Source: Silene conica
Lineage: Eukaryota; Streptophyta; Magnoliopsida; Caryophyllales; Caryophyllaceae
Length of the DNA stretch: 64,000 nt
Reading direction: 5' to 3'
NCBI GenBank assembly: GCA_029255685.2
Contig: CM055319.2
Coordinates: forward strand, 11,580,747 to 11,644,746
Position 1 is the stretch's first letter; each line of letters starts with the position of its first letter. The notes under the pieces were generated by a model. It was not told the DNA's origin and did no database searches. It saw nothing but the letters and a program-made list of their open reading frames with translations. The position numbers and the translations under genes are program-made. Positions 22,988-34,790 of this stretch are shown here, in pieces.

Positions 22988-23158
22988 TGATGTGTGCATT
23001 TCATATAGACATTTTAGGCCTTTTTTAGCACACATTTCTATGCTTATTCCGTAGTACTTTATTACAAATATCCCCCCGAATAGTTTACTTTGGTTTGTCT
23101 TGTGCTAATTGCAGAATGAGCCGGAGAAGATCATAATCAAGCCTAAAACAATTTAACT
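22988..23158 (+). repeat. Truncated 3' LTR fragment of family I type
   Basis: TGATGTGTGCATTTCATATAG and the following about 170 bp match the start of the family I and II LTRs (GCACAC, CCCCGAATAGTTTACTTTGG, GAGCCGGAG). Weak similarity may continue to about 23205. No box array or LTR end follows. Confidence 0.7.
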
Positions 23159-23427
23159 TAGGAGTAGCAAATATACCTCGCATAGAAAAGTTAGGGGGAA
23201 AAAGGAAAGAGAATATGGTATAAAACAATTTTATGAGTATTAGATAACAAGAGATAGTAAAGTTTATTATAAAATAACCAAAATAAGTAGTACTACAGCA
23301 ACCCAGTTTTTCAAAAATAGTAGATAGTATGACATTTATATCGGTCATTTATTATACTCTAGATATAAAAAGCATCACAAGAAAGATGTATTCATACTTA
23401 TATATCGTATCTTAATTCAATGAGTTG
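23159..23427. other. Unassigned AT-rich DNA
   Basis: This lies between the truncated LTR and the LINE tail. No coding frame is supported. The first about 50 bp may be diverged LTR. Confidence 0.4.
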
Positions 23428-23880
23428 TTTTTTTTTTGGCAGGTGTAAACTATACCAAGATTACACAGAGGCCTTCGCAAAGTTGTGAACAACCTTGTTA
23501 AGGTTCCTTGGCATAAAACTAATACATAAGCAAAGAAGATCAGAAAAACACGATTTAACATCAAATAAAACGCCGAAAACAATAGAATTAGTAGCCTCAG
23601 AACCACCATCGTTAACCACAACATTCTTGAAGGGACAGTCAACGCTTGACAAAGCACAGGTACAATCATTACTCATCAGAAACCACGGAGACCAATAAAC
23701 CCCTTGAACCATCAGATCCAAGAAGAGGGCACAAAGTGTACTTACGCCACATCGACGTAGAAATGAAAAGGTGGAGAAAGACCATAAAAGTCTATGCCAA
23801 GCGGAGCAAAAACTCCTACACTTTGGGAGCCACTCATAACAGGCAAGTAAGCTGAAGTCCAAAACAACGAGCAATGACAG
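23428..23880 (-). pseudogene. LINE 3' remnant, RNase H-like C-terminus and poly(A)
   Basis: On the minus strand a degenerate frame ends in SFMPRNLNKVVHNFAKASV, which resembles the C-terminus of the RNase H domain in plant LINEs. A short 3' UTR and a 10-base poly(A) (T run at 23428-23437) follow. The family II element interrupts it at 23880; the sequence resumes at 33986 after the GACAG duplication, where the frame continues in register. Confidence 0.55.
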
Positions 23881-25197
23881 TGATGCGTGCATTTTATATA
23901 AACCTTTTAGGCCATATTAGCACGTATTTCCATGCTTATTTCGTAGTGTTTTACAACAAATGTCCCCCGAATAGTCTACTTTGGTTTGTCTTGGGTTATT
24001 TGCAGATATGAGCCGGAGAAGATCATAAACAAGCCTAAAACATGTCCATATGCATGCATTTAGGAGAAGAGTTGAGTTTGAGCTTATTACTACCATCTTG
24101 AGATGCGCGTAGAAGTAATGGAAGTCTATCGAGCGAAAGAAGAGCTTCACGCTGCTAGTGCCTACTTTGAAGAGCCATAACTTGAGTTCTACAATAGATA
24201 ATCAAGTGATTATAATTGGAGGTGAAACCTTATCCTCTTATCTCTCCAACGCCACCAACAAGGCGTGATTTTCACGAGTAACGAAGAAAAGACGACTATT
24301 TGAAGTTCAGTGCGCATTGTAGAAAATCTGTTCAACAAATAAGTCGATCGACCACTTTTGGTCGATTACTAAGTCGATCGACCAGTGTCCTAGTCGATCG
24401 ACCACTTTTGGTCAATTAGGAAGTCGATCGACCAGTTTCCCATTCGATCGACCAGTCTTTTTTCCCGTAAGCCCAAGTTTAACCAAAGCCCACGTTGGGA
24501 GTCAGACTAATCTTGTTTTTAAGCAGCTTTTCAGTTCTTTTTAGTTTATCAAGATCTTTATCTTATCTTTTATCTTTACTTTTAGACTTTACTCTCAAAA
24601 CTTTTAATCAGTTAGCATTTTTCTAGCTTTCGAGAATTCTGCTTTGCCGCTTACATTCGGTTGTTGGTAATTTGTCTCTGTTGTTAATTATGACGTTTAT
24701 TTGTGTTTAATTGGTTAAGTCGACGTAGCTAATTATTCGTATGGTAAACCCCAACCTAAGATCGAAAGCTTGGTGAGGGTTAAGACCTGTCATAAACATT
24801 AGAGTGCCCTAATAAGTTGCGAGAGCCCGTTAGAAGCATTCTAAGGCGAATAGCGATCCGAGAGGACATTTTCACTACCCCTTAGATTTCCACTTGCGAC
24901 CGACTCTTGACCTAGACTTGACCGTTACTTTTTCATTGGTGAACCGACTATCCTGGTTCTTTTTCCTTCATATTATTTTTACACTACTTTGTTTTACGCT
25001 TTTCTTTTCTCTATTCCTTCACTACTTTTAGTTTAGTTAAAACAAACAATCAAAACCCCCAAAATCTGGTTACCTTGTCGGACTTTAGTTTAGCTTTTAG
25101 AATTCATATTTGTCTCCCTGTGGATACGATCCCGACTTCCTTGCTACATTAGTTAGGCTAGTTGGTTATCTATGATAGGGTTGCGACAGCCGTGTCA
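23881..25197 (+). repeat. 5' LTR, family II
   Basis: This LTR is 1317 bp. It carries five GTCGATCGAC boxes (24343-24452). Compared with its 3' partner it lacks about 210 bp after TTACATTCGG (24660). Confidence 0.85.
24343..24452. promoter_or_regulatory. Phased GTCGATCGAC box array, family II 5' LTR
   Basis: Boxes start at 24343, 24373, 24393, 24423 and 24443. Spacings are exactly 30, 20, 30 and 20 bp. Half boxes GTCGATT and GTCAATT occur at 24361 and 24411. Confidence 0.8.
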
Positions 25198-25202
25198 AAT
25201 TT

Positions 25203-25220
25203 TGGCGCCGTTGCCGGGGA
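25203..25220 (+). promoter_or_regulatory. Primer-binding site, tRNA-Asp, family II
   Basis: TGGCGCCGTTGCCGGGGA, at the same place relative to the LTR as in families I and III. Confidence 0.9.
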
Positions 25221-25295
25221 GATGATGATATTTTATTTGCTTTATTTTAGTTTGTCTTTTGTCTCAAGGAACTTCGGTTCCTTGAGGCCATTCTA

Positions 25296-25939
25296 ATGTC
25301 TTCAATCCAGTTTCTACAGGGTGAAGACGAATCATTTGGTACTTATATAGACCGGTTCGAGGAGTGGTTGGATACGTTGAATTATGGAAGCTTGACTGCC
25401 CTCCAGATTTGCTTGTCTATCATCCGGGGTATGAATGGCCCTACACGATCTTACCTCAGCTCAATAGGTAAGGGAGATTTCAGTGGGAAACCTGTCAATG
25501 AGCTTATGGAATTCTTTGACTGGTTTGCCATTGAGAGAATCAAACCCACTTTCTCACTTTTGTCAGACATGGATGAGGGGGTGGGTGAGACCGTAGAAAC
25601 CGTTTTACAGAATGAAAATGCCGTTGATGGAACCATAGAGAAGGATATCATAGGCTTAGTTGATAATCCTTCCTTGAGGACGATCTAGGACCTCTCTATG
25701 ATACTTTTACAGATATCGAACCATGTGAGGAAGACTTGAGGGACTCTATAGAGAATCCATTTCGCGACGAGTCTTGCGATGAGGAAAGTGAGGATGGGCG
25801 ATTGGAAAGTCTAGAGGTCAAATGGGACTCATATGATGATATGATAGATGAGTATGTTATAGGTGACCCCGTTAACACATTCGACTTTACCGCCCCCTGC
25901 ATTTGGGATGACTTCCCACCTTCTCCTATTGCACACTAG
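25296..25939 (+). pseudogene. Family II gag-like remnant
   Basis: A frame from 25296 (MSSIQFLQGEDESFGTYIDRF) to a stop at 25688 has a gag-like start: the QGEDESFGTYIDRFEEWLDTL stretch is like the helical segment of plant gag proteins. A second, acidic frame (25736-25939) follows. I cannot see a zinc knuckle or a protease motif. It may be a shortened gag or a decayed one. Confidence 0.4.
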
Positions 25940-27899
25940 ACTCTTCCACCTCACGTAGAATACCCGTCGAAGGAGGTTATTTCTTCTCGTGTGTTTTCAT
26001 TGTTAAATGTTTCTGTGGTCTCCAACTCTCTGTTTTCCTGTGATTTGAGCTTCGGTGTTCCACCCTCGACTAAAGGGTGGAATTATTCAGTTGATTTTTA
26101 TAGGAGCTGTCAAAGAAAGTTTAGCAAGGTGATATGCTATTTCACTTTGTTTTTATTTGCTCCTATTAATTGCTGGTGCTACTTATGCTTTTGTGTAGCA
26201 CATGCGCAGATTTTTGACCGACTTCTAAGGGCTCTGAGCTGTTTTGATTATGTACATTCTATCAGCCGCTACTTCGTCGCTTGCTGATGCGACAATTGAC
26301 TCGATCGAGTCTCTCATTACTTCCCATATCTGATTCGGTTTGGGCGGAGGGGGGGGGGGGGTCCGTGGTGCGCGCATTCTTGTAAGTTTCTGACTCACTC
26401 TCTTTAGTTTGCATTTCTTTTCCTTTACTTTGTACAATGAGGACATTGTATGGTTTGGTTTGGGGAGGTTATGCATCCATATCCGGTCTGCATATTGTTT
26501 TTATTACATTTCCGTTATCACGTTTCATTTACATATGCATTGTTTTATCATTTTCCTTGCATCCTAAAATTACCAAATAAAAAAAACTAACGTTTACTTT
26601 TGCATACTAGATCGAATCAGTTTGGAGTTTCTCAGTGCTGTTAAACCGTCAGAAAACTCAAACTAGGTAATTGTTTCACATTTTTTAGCAAGTTCTTTGG
26701 CAATTTTCTCGAATCTTGTTTCAAAGCATGTTGGACAAGTAGACTGGATTTGATATTTTGGCAACCTACAATAACTTTCTAAGGAATTAGAGCCTACAAC
26801 CGGTGACATTCATGATCGGTTCATCTTGGAAAGTGAGTAGTTACTCCTTATGAGACATGTAACGTCAATTTGCATAAACATGAGTATAGTTTTTTTTATA
26901 CCTGTATGCATTCGGGTTTGCGGTTTGTTGATACATGTGGTAGAGGTTCCCTTTTATTCATTTTACCCATAAGCTTCACAAAGCCAAATTTGTCTATTTC
27001 TGTCCCATATAGCTACAATCCATGATTTTGCCCACCCTAGCCGAGCTAGTAATGGTAGCCTTTTGGGAATGTGTTGTTTTACAATTTGGTTAATTTATCT
27101 TGTCACAGGAAAAATGGGTGAAAGAAAGAAAAAAAAGAACATCAGAAAAAAAAAAGAACATCAGAAAAAAATTCAGAAAAAGGGCAGTATGATGAAGAAA
27201 AAGAAAGAAGACAAATTCATGTATGAAAAGTTGAAGAAATCAATTGACGATTTTTCTACTCCCATGCTTTTTATATCGTATCTTATGGGGGGTTGATAAG
27301 TTTTTGAGGTGTTGATAAGTTTTTGAGATATTGAGAGTTGGATGCACCCAATCTACATTGTTGTGTATTGATTTATTGAGTATGAAGTTGGGAGATATAT
27401 ATAATTTGGTTCTCATGGTTACTACCTTGGCTTTTAACTCCAGTTTTTGTCAAATTCATTTTCATCCCCTTCTTACCCATAGCCTCACATATCCCATAAC
27501 TATCCTCGGCATGTGTCATGGTCATTAAAGTGTGGGAATGCATACGTACGGTTATAGAGACTCTATTCATGTTAGATTGCAAGCATGTTCTTATAGGTCG
27601 TAGTTAGGTAAGTGATCTCGATTCTTCCTATCTTGCACTATATATTGCCTTGTGTTTGTTTGAGCGATTGAGCGACCCGTGAGAGTCCAGTTTAGATAAT
27701 CTTGCAAAGTCCAAAGTCCAACCTCTTTATGAAGCATGTTCAGATTCGCTTTCTTTAGGATTTGACGATTAGAGATGATTCACTTGCTTTAGATGTTTGA
27801 GTCGACAAATTACTTGTTCGTGTTTAACTCCTAAGTTTTTAGTCATTGTTTGTTACACTATTTGCTTGGGGACAAGCAAAGCTTTGGTTTGGAAAAGTT
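25940..27899 (+). other. Family II 3' non-coding module with hairpin and polypurine tract
   Basis: No protein is supported. It holds one CTCGATCGAG box (26299-26308), a run of 13 G (26349-26361), a 20-nt hairpin (26432-26451) followed by GGTTTGGTTTGGGGAGG, an A-rich tract (27120-27240), and a closing purine-rich GGTTTGGAAAAG just before the 3' LTR. Order and many words match the 3' region of family III. Confidence 0.65.
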
Positions 27900-28863
27900 T
27901 GATGCGTGCATTTTATATAAACCTTTTAGGCCATATTAGCACGCATTTCCATGCTTATTTCGTAGTGTTTTACTACAAATGTCCCCCGAATAGTCTACTT
28001 TGGTTTGTCTTGTGTTATTTGCAGATATGAGCCGGAGAAGATCATAAACAAGCCTAAAACATGTCCCTATGCATGCATTTAGCAGAAGAGTTGAGTCGGA
28101 GCTTATTACTACCATCTTGAGATGCGCTTAGAAGTAATGGAAGTCTATCGAGCGAAAGAAGAGCTTCACGCTCCTAGTGCCTACTTTGAAGAGCCATAAC
28201 TTGAGTTCTATAATAGATAATCAAGTGATTCCAAATGGAGGTGAAACCTTATCCTTTTAGCTTTCCAACGCCACCAAAAACGCTTGAATTTCACGAGTAA
28301 CGAAGAAATGGCGGCCATTTGAAGTTCAGTGCGCATTGCATAAAATCTGTTCAACAAATAAGTCGATCGACCACTTTTGGTCGATTACTAAGTCGATCGA
28401 TCAGTGTCTTAGTCGATCGACCACTTTTGGTCGATTAGGAAGTCGATCGACCATTTTCCCAGTTGATCGACCAGTCTTTTTTCCCGTGAGCCCAAGTTTA
28501 ACCTAAGCCCATTGGGTTATCGGTTGGGAGTGAGACTAATCTCGTTTTTAAGCAGCTTTTCAGTTCTTTTTAGGTTATCTAGATCTTTATCTTATCTTTT
28601 ATCTTTACTTTTAGACTTTACTCTCAAAACTTGTAATCATTTAGCATTTTTCTAGCTTTCGAGAATTCTGCTTCGCCGCTTACATTCGGTAATTTAATTT
28701 CTTTTGTTCTATTCATTCTCATTTCTTTTACTCTTTGCTTATTATTATTTTATCTTGCAATTTTATTATCGCGATCATGTACTCCCTTTCCTTTATTTAT
28801 TCTATCTCAATCGTTCCCTTCTTTATGCGTAGCTAATTCTCTTGACTAGGATATAGGTGATCC

Positions 28864-29275
28864 CACTACAAAAAACACGCGTTTTACTGACGGAAAAAAT
28901 CCGTCACAAACAGCTAAAATCCGTCAGGAAACAGCATTCCTGACGGAATATCCGTCAATAAATTCCGTCACTAAAATTCGTCACTAAAAATCAATTACTG
29001 ACGGAATTTCCGTCAGTAACTTATATTACTGACGGAATTTCCGTCAACAAGAATATTGACCATAGTGACGGAATTTCCGTCAATAATATAAATACTGACG
29101 GATATTCCGTCAGTAAAGTCAACAAGAAGTTTGACCTTACTGACGGAAATTCCGTCACAAATATATATTACTGACGGAATTTCCGTCAGTATGGTCAAAC
29201 TCTTTGTTGACTTTACTGACGGAAATTCCGTCAGTATTTATATTATTGACGGAATTTCCGTCAGTAATTTGTGCG
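28864..29275. repeat. CACTA-3 left subterminal repeats
   Basis: At least ten near-palindromes of TGACGGAATTTCCGTCA (variants with AAATTCCGTCA) occur. Reading frames across them on both strands repeat ISV/GNS peptides and are artefacts. Confidence 0.9.
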
Positions 29276-29595
29276 AGTATGGCCGGGAACAGCAGCCTGC
29301 TGTCCAGCCACAATGTTATTGAAACATTGTTTTACATATTCACGCGTTCATTATCAAAACCTGCAACAAACAAACACACTCGTCGACCGCAAAGCGGGAA
29401 TCCAATTTCCACATCAGCCGCGTATCAGGATCCAAAGGTACTTAATAAATAAAGTCAAATAACATACAATGGTCCATAATTTGTTTAAACTACCACACAA
29501 AAGCTCAACATGATCAATTCTTTAGCTACATATTAACTAACTTAAGTCATAAACTAACACCAACTAGCTAACTAGCATGAAACCTAAAGCATAAT

Positions 29596-31918
29596 CTAAC
29601 CTATGGGGGCTATACTACCGTCACCTCCAAAACCAAATCCATCGTCTGGAGGGGGATCTCTACTGTTAGGAGGGGGAAAACCTGAACAGGTGTTCGGGGG
29701 CAAATGTGCTTGCATTTGTGCCCACATCTCAGCCATGCGTTGTTCCATTTCCTTCTTGTTGTTGTTGACTTGTTGCTGAAGATCCTCTCTCGCGGCGCGC
29801 TCCTTACCCAACTCCTGTTGAATGCGAGTGTACTCAGTGGGTGCGTAGGAGCAGGATCGACGGCCTTTGTTTCCTGGAGGCTCGTACCAAACTGTTGGCC
29901 CTATCGAACCGGTGCCGAACATTCTGGACTTCTTGTCAAACCCGTCAACAGCCTTGTAGAAGGCCCCATACTCGTCTCGAGGCTCTCCATTTGGAGTGGG
30001 CTGAGAAATGATTTCCTTATAAGTAGCCTGGAAAACAAAAAAATTAAGAAAAAAATGTTATACTTATCATCAAAATTCAAACGAAAAAATTAACTAGTTT
30101 ATTTGTAAATTAATTAGTAGATAGATTGACTTACATCGATCTTCGCAGCTCGAGGGTTGACCCACTGTTGAAACTTATTCTTCTTAGTATACTCAAACAG
30201 CTTATACGGCGTTGCCTCGTCACCCTGAAATAAGTTTGAATACAAAAGTTGATGAAAATATAATCGGATTGGTTAACCAAATTGTGAAAAATATATAAAT
30301 ATAAATATTACTTACCAATTCTTTGAAAGCATCCGAGCAACTCTTCCGGCCAAGAGTATGGGTGCCCAACGCTTTCCCGTCTACACCACCGGATCTCCTA
30401 TTTGCCTTATTAATTGCAGATTTTTTGGCATAGTCAGGATCATCTTCAGCCCTCTTTTGAAGCTTCACCCACCACCTCTCGGGGCACCAATTTGGCCTTT
30501 TCCGGTTATAATTGGTGCCATTGACGAGACTTGTAATCCTCCGCGAAACACGAGTCTTCCACTCGGTCTTGGGATCATAGCCAACTTCCACAACTTTGAC
30601 ACGATTCTGTTAAAAAAAAATTAGAATATTATAAAAACTGTGTTATGATTGAATTAAACAAGCTTAGTTAAAAAATGATAATTTGGAAATTTATATACCT
30701 GGAAGTAAGTGTACATCTTCTTACGTTGTCCATGGCTAGCTTGACTCCAATTGGTGAGTTCGACCGTGGGTTCTTAGGACCTGGAACGATCATGCTTAGA
30801 AACATAAACTGTCTCTTCATGCATAACCAAGGAGGTAAGTTATACGGAGTGACAATTACTGGCCAACATGAGTATTTCTTCCCAAATTGTCCATATGGTT
30901 GAAAGCCATCAGTACACAAACCCAACCGAACATTGCGAGGCTCACTTGCAAACTCTGGATGCTCTCTATCGAAATGTTTCCACGCTTCTCCATCACTTGG
31001 GTGTGCCATAGTCCCCCTTTTTCTTAATCGGGAGTTTTTATGGTGCCAAGTCATCTCACCTGCTAGGTGTTTGGTTGCATATAGACGTTGCAACCTTGGC
31101 GCAAGCGGAAAATAAATTAATGGTTTACATGGAATTCGCCTACGTCTTGAATTCTTATCACTTTTATACCGAGATGCATGACACTTTCTACATTGTTCAA
31201 GATTAGCATCTTCCTCCCAAAAGAGCATGCATCCAGTAGGACAAGCATCAATCTTCTGATGGGGTAGTTGTAGTCCCTTTAAAAGATTTTTTACCTCATT
31301 AAAATTACGCGCCATTTGATTGTCCTTTGGAATAATGTCACCAACGAAGGACACAAAACCATTGGCGCATCTAAGAGATATGTTGTTCTCACATTTGAGT
31401 GTTACCAACCTAGCAGCCGCTTCCAACAAACTCATACTACCTCCCTCGTACACTGGTTTTTCTGCTTTTTCTAACATTTTAAAGAAACAAGAAACCTGAG
31501 GGTTTGGGGTTTCATGACGCACTTCTTCATCACTAACGCCATCGGGATTGAGTTGATCCTCCATTATTTGATCAACGGTATCACGTAATGCATTTTCCAC
31601 AAACTCACGATACGGATTTTCATTAACTACTGTACTGCTTGTACTTCCTTTCGTAGAACGTTTTTCACCGTGATATGTCCATACATAGTAATTCTCGGTA
31701 AAACCATTTGACCATAAATGATTTTGAACATCCCTTAACTTTTTAAAAGCGCCGTTATTGCATTTTTTACACGGACACCTCGTTTCACCTAAATCCTTGT
31801 ACACACTACTTTGTTCCACAAATTTAAGAAACTCCTTCACCCCATTTGCAAATTCACGCTTAGGTTTCTTTTTATCGTCTAATCTTTCATACATCCACTG
31901 TCGCTCTATTCTTTTCAT
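29596..31918 (-). pseudogene. CACTA transposase gene, tnp2 N-terminus joined to tnpA-like exons
   Basis: The first exon (31918-30699) starts MKRIERQWMYERLDDKKK and contains a transposase-associated domain (CPCKKCNN ... HLWSNGFTENYYVWTYHGE). A tnp2 region follows (CMLFWEEDANLEQCRKC; LGLCTDGFQPYGQFGKKYSCWPV; LSMIVPGPKNPRS), where it breaks off well short of the usual tnp2 length. The sequence then runs directly into WSQASHGQRKKMYTYFQ-like coding in another frame. That leads via GT-AG introns to exons 30606-30316 (WCPERWWVKLQKRAEDDPDY ... HTLGRKSC), 30224-30135 and 30027-29596, which resemble tnpA/Ptta (PF03004-like), with a coiled-coil end (RIQQELGKERAAREDLQQQ). No functional tnp2 is possible. 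Confidence 0.75.
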
Positions 31919-32904
31919 GTTATTATGAATCTACATATATATTGGCCAGATTTATATATATGTTAAAAGATTAAAAAACAAAGTTATAAGCAAAATAAAT
32001 ACATATTAATTAAACATATTAGCATAGCAATTCAGTTAACAAATAATAATATTTCTTTATTTGTTTTTCATGGGTCCTTATCACTCCAACCTAAACCCAT
32101 CAATGTACGTTTCAAGTCACTAGCAAACATGCACTTGTGATTTATTAATGACAAAAAAATTCGGCAGCAATTCCCATCCGTTCTTCAAATACACAATGTA
32201 GAAAAAATAATTTTTCCACATATGTACTCAAAGAACATTAAAGGAATTGTAACCGAATTCTTTTCTCATTAATAAATCACAATAACATGTTTACTACCTA
32301 AGTGACTTGAAACGTACAAAGACAGTCCCAAAACGGGGACTATTCAAAAATTACTCCTAATGAGTAATTTTTGAACGGGTACTAGGTCAATATAAATAAT
32401 AAAGGCACTTCTAGCATATAAGTAAAACATTTGTATTTTTAACTCATTCATAAGAAATTAGCTATACTATTACCTTTTTATATTTTTAACTTTGATTAGC
32501 ATAATTAAACCAAAATTAGCATAATTAAATAAAAATTAGCATAATTAATCAAAACTTAAAATAATTAATCAAATATTTACATAACTCATCAAACATTATG
32601 GCATCTATCCTAAATCAAGCAAGGCTTCTATCCTAAGTCAATTAACATATATAATAACAATAAAAAACTAACTAATTGATTCAAAAATTAAGAAAAGAGC
32701 ATAAAATAAAAAATTAAAAAAAGAGAAGGATGAATGTTTACCTTAAGATGACGGTGACGGTGGTGGAAGTGAAATAGGGTGGCAAGAGTAGTGGTGGAGG
32801 GTGTGGTGGAGGGTTTCGTCGGGTGCGATTTAGGGTTAGGGAAATAATTGGGGGTTTTTATGAATTGGGGAAAATAACGCGACTGAATCAGGGGGTATTA
32901 AAAA
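31919..32904. other. CACTA-3 interior without gene
   Basis: AT-rich sequence upstream of the transposase exons. It holds an inverted pair around 32100-32320 (AAGTCACT...CATG.ACTT.TGATTTATTAATGA against its complement), perhaps a small foldback insertion, and a (TTAGCATAATTAA)n-like stretch at 32495-32570. Confidence 0.5.
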
Positions 32905-33408
32905 ATATTTCTGACGGAAAACTGACGGAATTTCCGTCAGTATTTAACTTAACTGACGGATTTTCCGTCAGATAAATACTTACGTGGCTTTTCAAATGTT
33001 CAAAATTCAAAATTTAAACGAATACATCTGACGGAATTTCCGTCAGTAAAGTAGATATGTGACGGAATGTCCGTCAGTTGTTCTTCCGTCAATAAAGCAA
33101 TGTTCTGACGGAATTTCCGTCAGGAATCCAGTTTTCTGACGGAATGTCCGTCAGATGCCTTTACCGCCATTGACTTTGTCAACGCGCCAATATAATCTGA
33201 CGGGTTCTGACGGAATTTCCGTCAGTAATTTTTACCGCCATTGACTTTGGTCAACGCGCCGGATTTAACTGACGGCTTGTGACGGAATTTCCGTCAGGAA
33301 TTTATTCCGTCAGTATTCCGTCCGAAATCCGTCAGTCCTTTGAAAAAAACTGACGGAATTAAAATTCCGTCAGAAATTCCGTCAGTATGTCGCGCTTTTT
33401 TTGTAGTG
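32905..33408. repeat. CACTA-3 right subterminal repeats
   Basis: The same CTGACGGAATTTCCGTCAG palindromes continue up to the terminal inverted repeat. A 45-bp unit with TTACCGCCATTGACTTTG occurs twice (33161 and 33231). Confidence 0.9.
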
Positions 33409-33990
33409 TCCAATGATAATGTGACGAAGTTCGTTTAGGTTAGATTTGTTGTTGGTAATTTGTCTCTGTTGTTAATTATGACATTTATTTGTGTTTAATT
33501 GGTTAAGTCGACGTAGCTAATTATTCGTATGGTAAACCCCGACCTAAGATCGAAAGCCTGGTGAGGGTTAAGACCTGTCTTAAACATTAAAGTGCCCTAA
33601 TAAGTTGCGAGAGCCCGTTAGAAGCATTCTAGGGCGAATAGCGATCCGAGAGGACCTTTTCACTACCCGTTAGATTTCCACTTGCTACCGACTCTTGACC
33701 TAGACTTGACCGTTACTTTGTCATTGGTGAACCGACTATCCTGGTTCCTTTTCCTTCATATTATTTTTACACTACTTTGCTTTACGCTTTTCTTTTCTCT
33801 ATTCCTTCACTACTTTTAGTTTAGTTAAAACAAACAATCAAAACCCCCAAAATCTGGTTACCTTGACGGACATTAGTTTAACTTTTAGAATTCATATTTG
33901 TCTCCTTGTGGATACGATCCCAACTTCCTTGCTACATTAGTTAAGTCAGTTGGTTATATTTGATAGGGTTGCGACAGCCGTGTCAGACAG

Positions 33991-34790
33991 ATCTGACACA
34001 AAGACAATCCACTTGAACAGCCCCATGGCAGTCCTAAGAGGCCACATAAAGAAGGACACATCACACATCCATAGTAGAAAAACTAAAGTCTTTATTATTT
34101 GAGTCTTTATTATTTGGCAAATAAGGAAACATGATTTATTCTGATAAACCATAATCATAAACAACAACAACCACCGCGACTAAGCCCACCAAAACCACCA
34201 CCACACAATCCGACTCCCACCTACCTTCCACGCCTTTCACGCCAACCCCAGAGGTGACACATCCAGCCACGCCAAAGCAGCCGCCCCCAACCACCCCCGA
34301 TCAACCCGGATAAAACCTGTACCCAAAAACCACCCACGGTCCCACCGACACAACCCAACATCACACTGAGACTCCAAATTCCAAAAACGAACCCCCCCAG
34401 GACCATTGGTATACATGCAACCGACCACCACCGGAAGACAAGAGACCGACGCAAACGAAACAAAGCAAGGAATTGATCGGCAGGAACCACCAGATCATCC
34501 CAAGAACCAACCACAAAAAAAACAAAGGATGGTCAAAACCCATCAAAACGGACCAACCAACAACCAACAAAGAGGGTCTTACCTGGGATGGGGAAAGGGG
34601 CGAGGGAGAGGGGAACATCCCTGGGTTGCATGTACCACATTCAATGACAGGACAGAGGAACGGTGGAACGCAACGACCTCAAAACCAAACCACACACCAC
34701 ATTCCCACCGCGCGCAACGGAACAGGCCCGGAAAGTCAGAAGAGGGATATGTCTGTTTTTTTGACGAATTAAAATATTTCACAACTATTA
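33991..34790 (-). other. Degenerate sequence, probably 5' part of the split LINE remnant
   Basis: The minus strand continues the frame broken at 23880 (VSDLS, then LLVVLDFS). Further upstream it is G/T-rich on the minus strand (GGTGGTTTTTGGG type), with several overlapping frames and no domain I recognise. Confidence 0.3.

Larger units (their letters stand above)
17866..23158 (+). mobile_element. Athila-like Ty3/gypsy element, family I, decayed
   Basis: It has a 5' LTR, a tRNA-Asp primer-binding site, gag, protease and a truncated reverse transcriptase. The element then jumps directly from pol into the first about 170 bp of a 3' LTR. RNase H and integrase are missing. The left insertion point is in copia A integrase. 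The right end is truncated, so the target-site duplication cannot be verified. Confidence 0.8.
28864..33408. mobile_element. CACTA-3, deletion derivative with transposase exons
   Basis: Ends are CACTACAAAAAACACGCG and the inverse of CACTACAAAAAAAGCGCG, with target-site duplication TCC (28861-28863 and 33409-33411). Both flanks are packed with palindromic TGACGGAATTTCCGTCA repeats. The interior has tnp2-like and tnpA-like exons on the minus strand. The gene order is compressed, so it is a deletion derivative. Confidence 0.92.
23881..33985 (+). mobile_element. Athila-like non-autonomous Ty3/gypsy element, family II
   Basis: Target-site duplication GACAG (23876-23880 and 33986-33990) flanks LTRs starting TGATGCGTGCATTTTATA and ending GACAGCCGTGTCA. 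The internal region is only 2.7 kb and has a tRNA-Asp primer site and a short gag-like reading frame. There is no reverse transcriptase, RNase H or integrase, so it must be mobilised by other elements. The 3' LTR contains CACTA-3. Confidence 0.88.
27900..33985 (+). repeat. 3' LTR, family II, interrupted by CACTA-3
   Basis: About 1540 bp of LTR lies outside the CACTA-3 insertion (27900-28863 and 33409-33985). Boxes start at 28362, 28392, 28412, 28442 and 28462, with the same 30/20/30/20 spacing as the 5' LTR. Confidence 0.85.

Noticed and set aside
26349-26361. Run of 13 G as a functional G-quadruplex or polypurine tract
   Set aside because: A single uninterrupted G run in one copy only; it may be slippage or an assembly artefact, and family III has no counterpart.
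29013-29322. Repeating ISV/GNS peptide frames on both strands
   Set aside because: They are translations of the palindromic CACTA-3 subterminal repeats.
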